NCBI GenBank assembly: GCA_002491195.1 | Contig: DKVL01000050.1 | Location: forward strand, 15,780-73,251 | Direction of reading: 5' to 3' | Source of the DNA: Lachnospiraceae bacterium UBA7179 | GTDB lineage: Bacteria > Bacillota > Clostridia > Lachnospirales > Lachnospiraceae | Length of the DNA stretch: 57,472 bases | Shown here: positions 33,293 to 42,535 of the stretch, piece after piece | Layout of the letters: each line of letters begins with the position of its first letter | How positions within the stretch are numbered: position 1 is the stretch's first letter | Notes under the pieces: generated by a model | Told to the model about the DNA's origin: nothing | The model's database searches: none | What the model saw: the letters and a program-made list of their open reading frames with translations, nothing else | Position numbers and translations under genes: made by a program

Positions 33293-35701
33293 CTATTTAA
33301 ACTCTGCAATCGTCACGCCAGAGTCCCCTTCGCCGTACTCGCCAAGGTGGAACGATTTCACGTAGGAGACGCGTTTGAGGTGTTGCTGAACGGCCTGCCT
33401 CAAGGCGCCTGTTCCCTTGCCGTGTACAATACGAACGCTGGGAGCATGGGACAGATAGGCATCATCGAGATATTTGTCGAGCTCAGAAAGCGCTTCATCC
33501 ACTGTCTTTCCAAGCAGATTGATCTCCATGGAAATGGTGGCAGCCTTGGACATACCGATATTGCCGCCGGAGCTTTTTTTCGGGCTGCCTGTGCTGCTGT
33601 AACCTTTCTTGTAGGCGGCCGTGCCAGACAATACATCCTCGTTGATCAGCACCAGATCTTTGATATTGACCCTGGAGCGGATAATGCCGCACTGCACAAA
33701 GAGGTCGCCCTTCGCGTCTGGTTTGGAGGAGACTGTGCCTTTTAAGCCCATAGATACGACTTTTACCATATCTCCGAGTTTAAGCTGGGTCGGCTTTAAG
33801 ATTTTATGTGTCGGTTTTTCCGGCGTTGTCGCAAGTTTTGCGTTTTTCTCCGAAATCTTGTCGCGCACTTTGGTTCGCGCTTTTTCCAAATCCTGAATGG
33901 AAGCTTTGTTGACATTGACTTTCTGGAAATCCCGGATCGTCTCGTCGGCGACATCTTTGGCCTCCTGCAGGATTTTGCGCGCTTCCTCGTTTGCCTCGCG
34001 CAGGATCTTGTCTTTCTGCGCGTCGAGACGCTCCTGTTTCTGTTCCAGTTTCTTTTTCAGGGATTCGATCTCGGCCTTGTAGCTCTGGATCTCGCTGCGC
34101 TCGTTTTCAATCGTGCGCCTGCTTGTCTCGAGGTTGGCAAGAAGATCCTCGAAGCTTTCGTCCTCCTCGCTGATGTGCTCCTTGGCGGACGCAATAATCT
34201 CGTCCGGCAGACCGAGCTTGGACGAGATGGCAAAGGCGTTGCTCTTGCCGGGAATGCCGATGAGAAGCCGGTAAGTCGGGCGGAGTGTCTCCACGTCAAA
34301 CTCACAGCAGGCATTTTCCACGTAGGATGTCGTGAGCGCAAACACCTTGAGCTCACTGTAGTGTGTGGTCGCCATCGTGCGGATTCCTTTGTCGTGCAGG
34401 TGTTTTAAGATCGCGATTGCAAGTGCCGCGCCCTCTGTCGGGTCGGTCCCTGCGCCGAGCTCATCGAAAATGCACAACGAATTTTCATCCGCGTTTTTCA
34501 GGATAGAAATCGTGTTTGTCATATGCGCGGAAAAGGTGGACAGGTTCTGCTCGATGCTCTGCTCATCACCAATGTCTGCGTATACTTCCGTAAAAATACC
34601 AAGCTCAGAGCGGTCGAGAGCCGGTATGTGAAGCCCGGACTGTCCCATCAGTGCAAAGAGTCCTACGGTCTTTAAAGACACTGTCTTTCCGCCTGTGTTG
34701 GGACCTGTGACAACTAAGAGATCGAAATCTTTGCCGAGGCTGATATCGATGGGAACGACTTTCTTCTTGTCCAGTAACGGGTGGCGTCCTCTGCGGATAT
34801 TGATATAGCGGTCTTGGTTAAAGAGCGGGCGCGATGCGTTCATGTCGACAGCGAGCCCTGCCTTTGCAAAGATAAAATCAAGTTTGGTCAGCAGTCGGTA
34901 ATTGTTTGCAAGCTCTTCGGTGTGCTCCCCTGCACTGGCGCTCAGCTCGGCGAGAATGCGCTCAATCTCTTCTTTTTCTTTCAGTGCAAGCTCCTTGAGC
35001 TGGTTATTCAGATCCACAACGACAGCTGGTTCGATAAAAAGTGTGGAGCCAGTAGAAGACTGGTCGTGAACCATTCCTGGGACGTTTCCTTTATGCTCAG
35101 ACTTGACAGGAATGCAGTAGCGGTTGTCACGCATTGTGATCACGGCGTCCTGCAGATAAGTCCGATAGCTGCCGTTTACCATGTTTGTGAGCTGGTTGTG
35201 TATTTTTTCGTTGGTCAGGTGAATGCTGCGCCGGATGTGTTTGAGCGTCGGGCTGGCATCGTCGGCGATCTCCTCCTCGGAAATGATACAGCGGTTGATT
35301 TCGTTCTGAAGCTGCGTCAGCGGTTCGAGATTTGCAAAATACTCCTGCAAACTGTCTGTAATCTCCTCGTCGCGCTCCGGGCGCGCAAAGGCTTTTGCCC
35401 TTGTGGCGCAGGCGAGGGAGGTTGATATTTTCAGCAATTCCACTGCGGAGAGGGCACTTCCGATCTCCAGTGATCGGATGCTGAAGCTGATATCCTTGTT
35501 GCCGCTAAAGTGTATGCGCCCATCCTTGACCAAACGGGTAAACGCGTCGGCAGTCTGCTGCTGCGCTTCTTCTATTTCTGAGATGTCTGTCATTGGCGTC
35601 AGTTTCTGGCAGAGCTCCTTGCCGGGAGCAGAGCTTGCTTTGTCAACGAGCAGACTGATGATTTTATGATATTCCAGTATACGTAGTGCTTTGTCGTTCA
35701 T
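33293..35701 (-). CDS. mutS2: Endonuclease MutS2
   Basis: MutS2 is a MutS paralogue that suppresses homologous recombination and, in Bacillus, also rescues collided ribosomes. The 802-residue protein has the MutS core and lever helices (1-300), an ABC-type ATPase with Walker A TGPNTGGKTVSLK near 330-342 and Walker B CIFDELGAGTDP, a long coiled coil (about 515-640, Glu/Lys rich), a KOW-like segment and a C-terminal Smr nuclease domain (about 725-800) with NLLGKTVDEAL and VHGKGTGALR. It has no N-terminal mismatch-binding domain, as expected. It appears monocistronic. Confidence 0.96.
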   Translation of the reverse strand: MNDKALRILEYHKIISLLVDKASSAPGKELCQKLTPMTDISEIEEAQQQTADAFTRLVKDGRIHFSGNKDISFSIRSLEIGSALSAVELLKISTSLACATRAKAFARPERDEEITDSLQEYFANLEPLTQLQNEINRCIISEEEIADDASPTLKHIRRSIHLTNEKIHNQLTNMVNGSYRTYLQDAVITMRDNRYCIPVKSEHKGNVPGMVHDQSSTGSTLFIEPAVVVDLNNQLKELALKEKEEIERILAELSASAGEHTEELANNYRLLTKLDFIFAKAGLAVDMNASRPLFNQDRYINIRRGRHPLLDKKKVVPIDISLGKDFDLLVVTGPNTGGKTVSLKTVGLFALMGQSGLHIPALDRSELGIFTEVYADIGDEQSIEQNLSTFSAHMTNTISILKNADENSLCIFDELGAGTDPTEGAALAIAILKHLHDKGIRTMATTHYSELKVFALTTSYVENACCEFDVETLRPTYRLLIGIPGKSNAFAISSKLGLPDEIIASAKEHISEEDESFEDLLANLETSRRTIENERSEIQSYKAEIESLKKKLEQKQERLDAQKDKILREANEEARKILQEAKDVADETIRDFQKVNVNKASIQDLEKARTKVRDKISEKNAKLATTPEKPTHKILKPTQLKLGDMVKVVSMGLKGTVSSKPDAKGDLFVQCGIIRSRVNIKDLVLINEDVLSGTAAYKKGYSSTGSPKKSSGGNIGMSKAATISMEINLLGKTVDEALSELDKYLDDAYLSHAPSVRIVHGKGTGALRQAVQQHLKRVSYVKSFHLGEYGEGDSGVTIAEFK

Positions 35702-35724
35702 AATAAATAGTCCTCCCTAGAGTA

Positions 35725-36858
35725 CTAATAAATTCCCCGGATGCCAGTGTCGCCATCAAGGGTGTTCATGTTATATAATAATAATAGATCTGTTATGTCG
35801 TTATGTTCTTCCAGAAAGGAAGAAGGTCCATCCCGGTAATATCGGGTGTCAAACACATATATTTTCTTGTAATGGTGTGCGAGAAACGGCACCATGGAGT
35901 TGGCGTAGCTGTCCTTGATCAGCATGAGTTCATCCTGTGAGTCAGCCGCCAGATTCTCAATCTCAATCAGCGGATGGATATTGTTGAGGAAAAGAGAGTA
36001 TTTGTCCTTTTCTGTTACATAGTCAAGATTGTACAGGCTGTCGGTTACTTCGCCTGTATCTACGTAGGTGACAGTAAGTTCATCCGCGGGATTAGTGTAT
36101 ATTGTGATCGTGTCTTTCTTATGGTTGTAATCATTTACCCTGGAGTACAGTGTGCCCGCAAACTCTTCTGTGACAGTCTGCGCCGTCATCGATTCGAGCG
36201 GTACAGGCGTGAGCCCTTTTGCGTCGCAGTAAGCGAGATATCCGTAATATGCGCCCAAAGTCGTCCAGTGATGGTCGGTGCGGTAGTACAGCTGTCCCTG
36301 GGATGCACCGCTCAAAAGCCACTCTGTGCAATCGATCGCAGGGATACCAGTTGCGTCATAGATTGCAGATGCGGTTTCCATCTGGTGGGATGCAGGAGCA
36401 AATGCAGGGAGTTTGTCGCTGTATATTGTGACAGCAGTCGGCACCAGCATTAAATTTACCTCAAACCTGTTTGGATCAACTTTATCATAAAATCTGACAA
36501 GGGTGTCAGTGATGCGCCCAGAGTTTTCCGGTTTTGCATAGGATTCGATAAGATAATCATCGTTCGCTATAAATACGTGGTTGATCTCCCTTCGGCCGCT
36601 TGCGGTCTCTACGCCGCTCTTAAGGCCCACAAAAAAATCTCTCTGCGGAAAGTGGTCGGCAAGCCAGTCTCCCAGCGAATCCGTATAATCACCGTCAATC
36701 AATGTCTGGACGGTAAATGATGGGAATTGCGCGAGATATCTGTTCTCGTTTTCTGAAAATTCTTTTTTGGGACTGACGAGAAGGCAGACCGACAGTGACA
36801 GGACGCTGATGCAGAGCAGGCATATGACAGCCTTTTTTATTTTAACATTTGTGATCAT
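35725..36858 (-). CDS. DHHW-family protein (AlgJ/AlgX-like O-acylation partner)
   Basis: This 377-residue protein has an N-terminal membrane helix (about 8-28) and an SGNH-like extracellular domain. The motif TDHHWT at about 194-199 gives the DHHW family its name and, with KDSYANS near residue 320, matches the catalytic His-Asp and Ser motifs of AlgX/AlgJ-type O-acetylation proteins. It would take acyl groups exported by the MBOAT protein encoded just upstream (25 bases away) and pass them to a surface polymer. The open frame extends further upstream through the MBOAT stop, but the ATG at 36858 with GAAGGGA upstream is the likely start. It is the last gene of the four-gene unit. Confidence 0.85.
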   Translation of the reverse strand: MITNVKIKKAVICLLCISVLSLSVCLLVSPKKEFSENENRYLAQFPSFTVQTLIDGDYTDSLGDWLADHFPQRDFFVGLKSGVETASGRREINHVFIANDDYLIESYAKPENSGRITDTLVRFYDKVDPNRFEVNLMLVPTAVTIYSDKLPAFAPASHQMETASAIYDATGIPAIDCTEWLLSGASQGQLYYRTDHHWTTLGAYYGYLAYCDAKGLTPVPLESMTAQTVTEEFAGTLYSRVNDYNHKKDTITIYTNPADELTVTYVDTGEVTDSLYNLDYVTEKDKYSLFLNNIHPLIEIENLAADSQDELMLIKDSYANSMVPFLAHHYKKIYVFDTRYYRDGPSSFLEEHNDITDLLLLYNMNTLDGDTGIRGIY

Positions 36859-36883
36859 AACTAAAAATCCCTTCACATACATA

Positions 36884-38299
36884 CTAAAAACGAAAGTATA
36901 AAAACGGATTGTAGGTATCGCTGACCATATAGGCTGTCGATAGCACAAACAGCAGCAGCACACCGACACCGGCAAAAGCGGACACAACGCAGCTTTTTTT
37001 CGGGCTGAGTGTCGACACCTTCTGGCAAAGCCATGGATAGACTGGACACGCCAGAATGCAGGCAGTGGCGATCACAACACCGTAATTGCCCAGATACCAG
37101 AAGAAACGGGTATCTGCCAGTGTATTGGATGCAAAAGAGAAAAGCAGGCTGATATAACTTCCAAGTTCTCCCAGATCGGTAATCGCAAAGATCACAAACC
37201 CAAACACAACAATCAAAACGGCATAGGTATGCTGCGTCCATTTTGGAAGTTTTGCAAGCGCTTTTCCCCATATATACTTTTCGAGCATGAGCAGTGTACC
37301 ATAGTAAACTCCCCACAAGATAAAATTCCACGATGCACCGTGCCACAGCCCTGTCAGAAACCACACGATGGCAATGTTGAACAGGTGGCGGGGGATACTC
37401 CTTCTGTTGCCCCCAAGCGGGATATATACATAGTCGCGAAACCATGTGGACAAGGAAATATGCCAGCGCCGCCAGAAATCTGTCACAGAGATGGCAGTCA
37501 GTGGATAATTGAAATTTTCATTATAATGAAAGCCAAGCATCCTGCCCATTCCGATTGCCATATCGCTGTAGGCGCTGAAGTCAAAATAGAGCTGCAGTGT
37601 GAAACAGAGCGCGCCGAGCCACGCCGTCGCAACGCTTGTGTCCGCAGCGCCCAGGACGCGGATCTCTTCCCACAAAGCGCCAGCCTGATTGGCAATCAGC
37701 ACTTTTTTGAAGAGTCCCATCATAAAGCGCAGAAGTCCCTGTTCAAACCCGTCCAAGGGAAACCTTCTGTTATGAAGCTGTTCCTGAATGTCAGCAAAGC
37801 GCACGATCGGACCAGCCACCAGCTGCGGAAACATTGATACATATGTGAGATATGCAGTATAGCTGCGTTCGGCTTTCACCTCACCGCGGTACAGGTCGAT
37901 GATATAGCTCATCGTCTGAAAGGTATAAAAGCTGATGCCGACGGGAAGATGGATTCCGGGCTGTGCAAATTGTGTGCCGAGCAGTCCGTTTACGGATGCG
38001 ATGGCAAAATCAGCATACTTGAAAAAGGCAAGTATGGACAGGTTGATGCAGATGCTGCAGCACAGGAAAAAGGTTCTCCTGCATTTGGTAGTGCCAAAGC
38101 GCTCCATCAGCCGTCCGTTTGTGTAGTCAAGTGCCGTGGAAAACAGCATCAGTAGGATGTACAGCGGTTCTCCCCACGCATAGAAAATGAGGCTGAAAAT
38201 AAGCAAAATCCCATTTTTCCATGAAAATGGGACCGCATAGTACAAAATCAGGCAAAGCGGCAGGAAAAAAAACAGAAACGGGATACAGCTAAAGACCAT
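36884..38299 (-). CDS. MBOAT O-acyltransferase (AlgI/DltB-like)
   Basis: This 471-residue integral membrane protein moves acyl groups across the membrane for polysaccharide or cell-wall modification. Many hydrophobic helices are visible. The conserved WHGASWNFILWG carries the catalytic His (about residue 320), and DFWRRWHISLSTWFRDYVY and YFDFSAYSDMAIGMG are MBOAT/AlgI signatures. It belongs to an operon with SGNH, DUF4358 and DHHW genes, the common Lachnospiraceae O-acetylation arrangement. The ATG at 38299 has AGGAGG seven bases upstream; the frame opens earlier but without a site. Confidence 0.93.
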   Translation of the reverse strand: MVFSCIPFLFFFLPLCLILYYAVPFSWKNGILLIFSLIFYAWGEPLYILLMLFSTALDYTNGRLMERFGTTKCRRTFFLCCSICINLSILAFFKYADFAIASVNGLLGTQFAQPGIHLPVGISFYTFQTMSYIIDLYRGEVKAERSYTAYLTYVSMFPQLVAGPIVRFADIQEQLHNRRFPLDGFEQGLLRFMMGLFKKVLIANQAGALWEEIRVLGAADTSVATAWLGALCFTLQLYFDFSAYSDMAIGMGRMLGFHYNENFNYPLTAISVTDFWRRWHISLSTWFRDYVYIPLGGNRRSIPRHLFNIAIVWFLTGLWHGASWNFILWGVYYGTLLMLEKYIWGKALAKLPKWTQHTYAVLIVVFGFVIFAITDLGELGSYISLLFSFASNTLADTRFFWYLGNYGVVIATACILACPVYPWLCQKVSTLSPKKSCVVSAFAGVGVLLLFVLSTAYMVSDTYNPFLYFRF

Positions 38300-38321
38300 A
38301 ATAATCCTCCTGGTTCTGCGT

Positions 38322-38873
38322 TCAGGACAGACCGCTTTCGATGATATCCGTAATGGTATCTGCATTGTCAGATATCACAAGCCATATATAGTGATCCTTT
38401 GTCTGGACCTTGCTTTTTTCCACGATTGCAAACTGTTCTGGAATATAGTTTTCCATTTCATTTTTCTTCTCATCCACGATGGTCTGGAGACTCTCAGTAA
38501 GTCCTGTCAGATCATCGGTGTTTTTCACTTTTAAGATAATGATCGTCTCCGCCTGCGCGGCATCCTCTGACATGGAGAAGACATACTCCTCAAGCGACGC
38601 GGTATCGATGCCGTAATAATTGGAAATAAAGTCCTCATCCATGCGTTGCGGCGATTTCAGGGTTACGGACTGCTCAATTTCCTGATAGATTTCGTCGATC
38701 GATTTTGGGCTTTCCCTGTTGTCAGAATTGTCTTTAACATCCATAGTCTGTGCTGTCTCTGAAACGGGGTCTGTATGATTTACCACTGGCACAGTCTGGC
38801 TGGAACATCCAGTGCATAAGAGCATTGCCGCCAGAGCTGCCATGATTTTTGGTGATTTGATTGTGCGTATCAT
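38322..38873 (-). CDS. DUF4358-domain lipoprotein
   Basis: This 183-residue protein has a short signal peptide ending at a lipobox-like CTGC (lipidated Cys23; the -3 residue is Cys, which is unusual), an Asp/Ser-rich spacer and a DUF4358 domain (about 60-180) with YGIDTASLEEYVFSMSEDAA and AQAETIIILKV. DUF4358 genes commonly accompany AlgI-type acylation operons in clostridia; the role is unknown. It overlaps the SGNH gene by four bases, so the two are translationally coupled. MBOAT follows 22 bases downstream. Confidence 0.88.
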   Translation of the reverse strand: MIRTIKSPKIMAALAAMLLCTGCSSQTVPVVNHTDPVSETAQTMDVKDNSDNRESPKSIDEIYQEIEQSVTLKSPQRMDEDFISNYYGIDTASLEEYVFSMSEDAAQAETIIILKVKNTDDLTGLTESLQTIVDEKKNEMENYIPEQFAIVEKSKVQTKDHYIWLVISDNADTITDIIESGLS

Positions 38874-39811
38874 TGTATTCTCCCTTTTGTAGTTTGAGAT
38901 GGATCAGTCTCTAATATGGTTTCTACTTTTGACGGTGTGTCTTTCCTTGTGTTATTGTCGGCTTCCGCGGTATTTTCATCTTCCGACTCCTCTGGCGCTG
39001 CGTGTGCGTTTGCATAATCAACAAGCTCCGACTCCCACAAGGTATAGGCGGCGGGGGAGAGATGAACAAAACCGTCACTGCAGTACTCCTCGGCAAGATT
39101 TCCTTTTCCGTCAGATATCGGGGTACATAGGTCAAGATATTCCCATCCGTTTTCTTCTGCCATTTCCTGCAGAAGGATATTATATTGTGCAAGATTTTTA
39201 TTATTCAGCTTTCCGATTCCCTGGTCTGCAAGCGTGTAGGTCACACTGATAATATGGATTTCAATATCGGGTGCGTTTTCTAATATTTTGTCGATCACTT
39301 CTTTGTATTGGTCACGTGCGCCTTCCAGACCAAGAATGCTGATATCATTCATTCCCAAAAGGATAAAGGCACGCCTGCATCCAATGAGCGGAATTGCATC
39401 CCATACCTGGTATTTTTTCCCTTTGTACATGGGATGGATATTATCTGCCGTGACAGGTTTCATGGCGTTGAACGCCGAGTAACTTCCCACAGCAAGGAAC
39501 TGAATATCATGTACGAATGATTCCTGCTTGGCGCTGTAATTTCGAAAACCTACCATGATCGAATCACCGATAAAAACGGAATCGCCATAATATGTCGCAA
39601 GTTCTTCTTCAGTTAGGCTGGATCCTGCGGATTGGTCCTCTGATATTTTCGTTGAGGCCTGATCTGTCCCGGATTCCTGTGTCTGCGTGTTTTCTGTCTG
39701 AGGCTCTTTGACCTGTGCATCACCTGGCGCAGCATACACAATATTCATCGTGTAATTGCTGAAAATGAGCACTACTGAAAGCGCAGCACATAAAAGTGTT
39801 TTCTTTTTCAT
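38870..39811 (-). CDS. Secreted SGNH/GDSL hydrolase
   Basis: This 313-residue protein has a signal peptide (about 1-28, ending VYAAPG), a low-complexity linker rich in Gln, Thr and Glu (about 30-65) and an SGNH esterase domain. The motif FIGDSIMVG holds the nucleophile Ser84, LLGMNDISI holds the conserved Gly and Asn, and DGFVHLSP (about 264-271) carries the Asp-x2-His pair. It may add or remove acyl groups on a surface polymer, together with the MBOAT, DUF4358 and DHHW proteins of the same operon. This is the first gene of the unit. It diverges from the HtrA-like gene. Confidence 0.9.
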   Translation of the reverse strand: MKKKTLLCAALSVVLIFSNYTMNIVYAAPGDAQVKEPQTENTQTQESGTDQASTKISEDQSAGSSLTEEELATYYGDSVFIGDSIMVGFRNYSAKQESFVHDIQFLAVGSYSAFNAMKPVTADNIHPMYKGKKYQVWDAIPLIGCRRAFILLGMNDISILGLEGARDQYKEVIDKILENAPDIEIHIISVTYTLADQGIGKLNNKNLAQYNILLQEMAEENGWEYLDLCTPISDGKGNLAEEYCSDGFVHLSPAAYTLWESELVDYANAHAAPEESEDENTAEADNNTRKDTPSKVETILETDPSQTTKGRIQ

Positions 39812-39941
39812 AAATTTTCCTCTTTATAGTCTGTGTTGATAAACGTGTTTATATAAAGCATATTCTATCATTATTTTTATATTCCTACAAGGTATTTTTG
39901 CACAGTAGCGGTGTGAAATTTTTGTCAAAAGTCAAAATGCA

Positions 39942-39970
39942 TTGACCGTGGATTGTCTATCGGCTATACT
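39942..39970 (+). promoter_or_regulatory. Promoter of the HtrA-like gene
   Basis: TTGACC (39942-39947) and TATACT (39965-39970) are spaced by 17 bases, a close match to the housekeeping consensus, about 45 bases before the start codon. Confidence 0.8.
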
Positions 39971-40014
39971 ATGAAAAGGAAAGAATTGAAAAAGAGAGGA
40001 GGATAAGAGGTAAG

Positions 40015-41526
40015 ATGCAAGGGAATGAAGAGATGAATGAAAACCAGAAGATCGAAAAGAATAAGGAGTCGACAGATGATTTTGATTTTTTGAAGGAAAA
40101 GATCAAAGAGCGGCCGATCAATAAAAAGAAACTTTTGAAGAACACGATCATTACAGCTTCTATGGCAGTCCTCTTTGGGCTGTTGGCCTGTTTGTCGTTT
40201 TTGCTGCTGGAGCCTGTTCTCAATAACTGGCTTTATCCGGAGGAAGAGCCGGAAGTGGTGACATTTCCGCAGGAACAGAATGAAATGCTTCCAGAGGATA
40301 TGCTTACTGAGGGGACAACAACAGGTTCGGATGAAACGGAGGGCGAACTGGCGTCAGAGGTTGAAACGGATGTGGCTGCGTCGGAGAGCAGTGTTGAGGA
40401 GACGGGCGACGAACGGGAGAGCAGTGTTACAGAAGCAAGCGAGGATGTTGTGAGTGAGTATCCGGGGCAGTTGGATGCACCAGAGCTGAATGAGGAGGGA
40501 ATGAATAAAGAAGATTTCGACGATGGACACATAGGTACGGAAGAAACAGTGCCGATAGAACCCTTGAAGCCCTATCAGACACAATATGAGGAGCTATATA
40601 AGATTTACAGTGAAGTTGAGTCGAGCATGGTGACAGTTACCGCAGTACACTCGGATGTGGACTGGTTCAACAATACGTATCAAAGTGAAGGAACGACGGC
40701 AGGTGTCATTATAGCAAACAATAACCGGGAGCTTTTGATACTCAGCAGAAAATCTTCATTGGATGGTGCAGAGACAATACGGATCAGTTTTTGTAATGGG
40801 GTTGATGCGGAAGCTGTGATCAAACAGTATGATCAAAACACGGATCTGGCAGTTCTGGCAGTGGAACTGAAGGATATCGGTGCTGATACACTGGAGTCTG
40901 TCACTGTTGCAGTGCTGGGAAGTTCTATTTCTTCCGGCATGACAGGTACACCTGTTATTGCAGTTGGCAATCTCTTCGGGTACAAAGATACAGTCTGCTA
41001 TGGAATGGTCACATCGAAGAACAATGTCATCACAATGGCAGACAGTGAGTATAAACTGATGACGACAGATATTTATGCAGGCGCTAATCCAAGTGGTATT
41101 CTTGTCAATATGAGCGGGGAAGTGATCGGAATCATTGACAATAGCCATAATCATGATGATATCAAAAATCTCCTCGCTGCAGTAGGGATCACCGAGTTGA
41201 AGGGATTGATCTCAAAACTTTCTAATGGGGAGCATATTCCTTATCTTGGAATTTATGCGCAGGATATTTCTGCTCAGACCAGAGAGGAACTGAACATTCC
41301 ACAGGGAGCGTTTATTGTCGATATTGACATGGATTCACCTGCTATGCTGAAAGGAATCCAGAAAGGGGATATTCTGGTAAAAGTTGGTTCAAGGGATATT
41401 AAAAGCGCAGTGGACTATATGAATGTGTTGCGGAATGCCCAGGCAGAAAGCAGCATAAATATAGTAGTGCAGCGGGCAAGTGTTGATGACTATAAGGAAA
41501 TGGATTTTGTGGTTCAGGTGGAGTAG
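40015..41526 (+). CDS. HtrA/DegP-like membrane protein, probably proteolytically inactive
   Basis: This 503-residue protein has a short cytoplasmic head, one membrane helix (about 45-66), an acidic Ser/Glu/Thr-rich linker (about 75-185), a trypsin-like S1C fold (about 195-400) and a C-terminal PDZ domain (about 405-500, with PAMLKGIQKGDILVKVGSRD). The catalytic Asp is kept (TDLAVLAVEL), but where active HtrA proteins have the His of NNHV this one reads LLILSRKS, and GNSGGP is replaced by GANPSGIL, placing Pro where Ser is expected. Thus two of three catalytic residues seem lost. It may act as a sensor or scaffold rather than a protease. Confidence 0.85.
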   Translation: MQGNEEMNENQKIEKNKESTDDFDFLKEKIKERPINKKKLLKNTIITASMAVLFGLLACLSFLLLEPVLNNWLYPEEEPEVVTFPQEQNEMLPEDMLTEGTTTGSDETEGELASEVETDVAASESSVEETGDERESSVTEASEDVVSEYPGQLDAPELNEEGMNKEDFDDGHIGTEETVPIEPLKPYQTQYEELYKIYSEVESSMVTVTAVHSDVDWFNNTYQSEGTTAGVIIANNNRELLILSRKSSLDGAETIRISFCNGVDAEAVIKQYDQNTDLAVLAVELKDIGADTLESVTVAVLGSSISSGMTGTPVIAVGNLFGYKDTVCYGMVTSKNNVITMADSEYKLMTTDIYAGANPSGILVNMSGEVIGIIDNSHNHDDIKNLLAAVGITELKGLISKLSNGEHIPYLGIYAQDISAQTREELNIPQGAFIVDIDMDSPAMLKGIQKGDILVKVGSRDIKSAVDYMNVLRNAQAESSINIVVQRASVDDYKEMDFVVQVE

Positions 41527-41575
41527 TCGAACAGCCGGGAATATGGTTATTATATAGGAAAGGATGGATTGGAAA

Positions 41576-42514
41576 ATGAAATATATAAAGGATTATAGAG
41601 ATGGAGACAGGGTTTTTGACATTTATTTCTGCAAATTCAAAAGTTCTGCGGTAACCAAAAACGGTAAGAACTACGACAATGTGATTCTTCAGGACAAAAC
41701 AGGTACACTTGATGCCAAGATCTGGGATCCCAATAATGTCGGGATTGCTGATTTTGAGGCGATGGATTATATTGAAGTATATGGGGACGTGACAAGTTTT
41801 AATGGCGCACTTCAAGTTAACGTGAAGCGGGTGCGCAGGTGCGAGCAGGGAGAGTACGATGAGAGCGAGTACATGCCTGTAAGCAAGAAGGATCTGGACG
41901 CGATGTATGCAGAGTTGTTGAAAATCGTTAACAGTATTCAGAATACATATTTAAACACATTATTGCAAAAGTTTTTTGTGGAGGACGAAACATTTGCAGC
42001 AAGATTTAAGCGGGCATCGGCGGCGAAGTCGGTTCATCACGGTTTTATCGGGGGGCTTCTTGAGCATACGCTCAGTGTCACAAAACTCTGTGAGTACTAT
42101 TGCACTGCGTACCCATCCCTGGACCGCGATCTGCTCCTTACTGCGGCAATCTGCCATGATATAGGAAAGGTAAGGGAAATCAGTGCGTTTCCGACAAATG
42201 ATTATACAGATGAGGGACAACTTCTGGGGCATATTGTGATGGGCTCAGAGATGATCGGGCAGAAGGCAAGGGAAATTACCGGATTTCCGCCAATGTTAGA
42301 GATGGAATTGAAACATTGTATTCTGGCGCATCACGGGGAATATGAATACGGTTCGCCTAAGAAACCGGCACTGATAGAGGCATTGGCACTCAACTATGCA
42401 GACGATACCGATGCTAAGCTGGAGACATTTACAGAGATTTTGGAATCTTCGCAGGAGACAGGATGGCTGGGATATAACAGGCTGTTTGAATCAAATCTCA
42501 AAAAAACAATGTGA
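41576..42514 (+). CDS. YhaM-like 3'-5' exonuclease (OB-fold plus HD)
   Basis: This protein of about 312 residues has an N-terminal OB-fold (about 1-100, DRVFDIYFCKFKSSAVTKNG then YDNVILQDKTGTLDAKIWD) and an HD-type metal-dependent phosphohydrolase domain (about 135-300) with VHHGFIGGLLEHTLSV, ICHDIGK and LAHHGEYEYG, which supply the His/Asp metal ligands. YhaM in Firmicutes trims RNA and DNA from the 3' end. An ATG at 41564 lies directly on its ribosome site, so 41576 is preferred, giving MKYIKDYRDG. It follows the HtrA-like gene by 49 bases. Confidence 0.9.
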   Translation: MKYIKDYRDGDRVFDIYFCKFKSSAVTKNGKNYDNVILQDKTGTLDAKIWDPNNVGIADFEAMDYIEVYGDVTSFNGALQVNVKRVRRCEQGEYDESEYMPVSKKDLDAMYAELLKIVNSIQNTYLNTLLQKFFVEDETFAARFKRASAAKSVHHGFIGGLLEHTLSVTKLCEYYCTAYPSLDRDLLLTAAICHDIGKVREISAFPTNDYTDEGQLLGHIVMGSEMIGQKAREITGFPPMLEMELKHCILAHHGEYEYGSPKKPALIEALALNYADDTDAKLETFTEILESSQETGWLGYNRLFESNLKKTM

Positions 42515-42535
42515 TTTTTTGACGGAGGGATGAGG

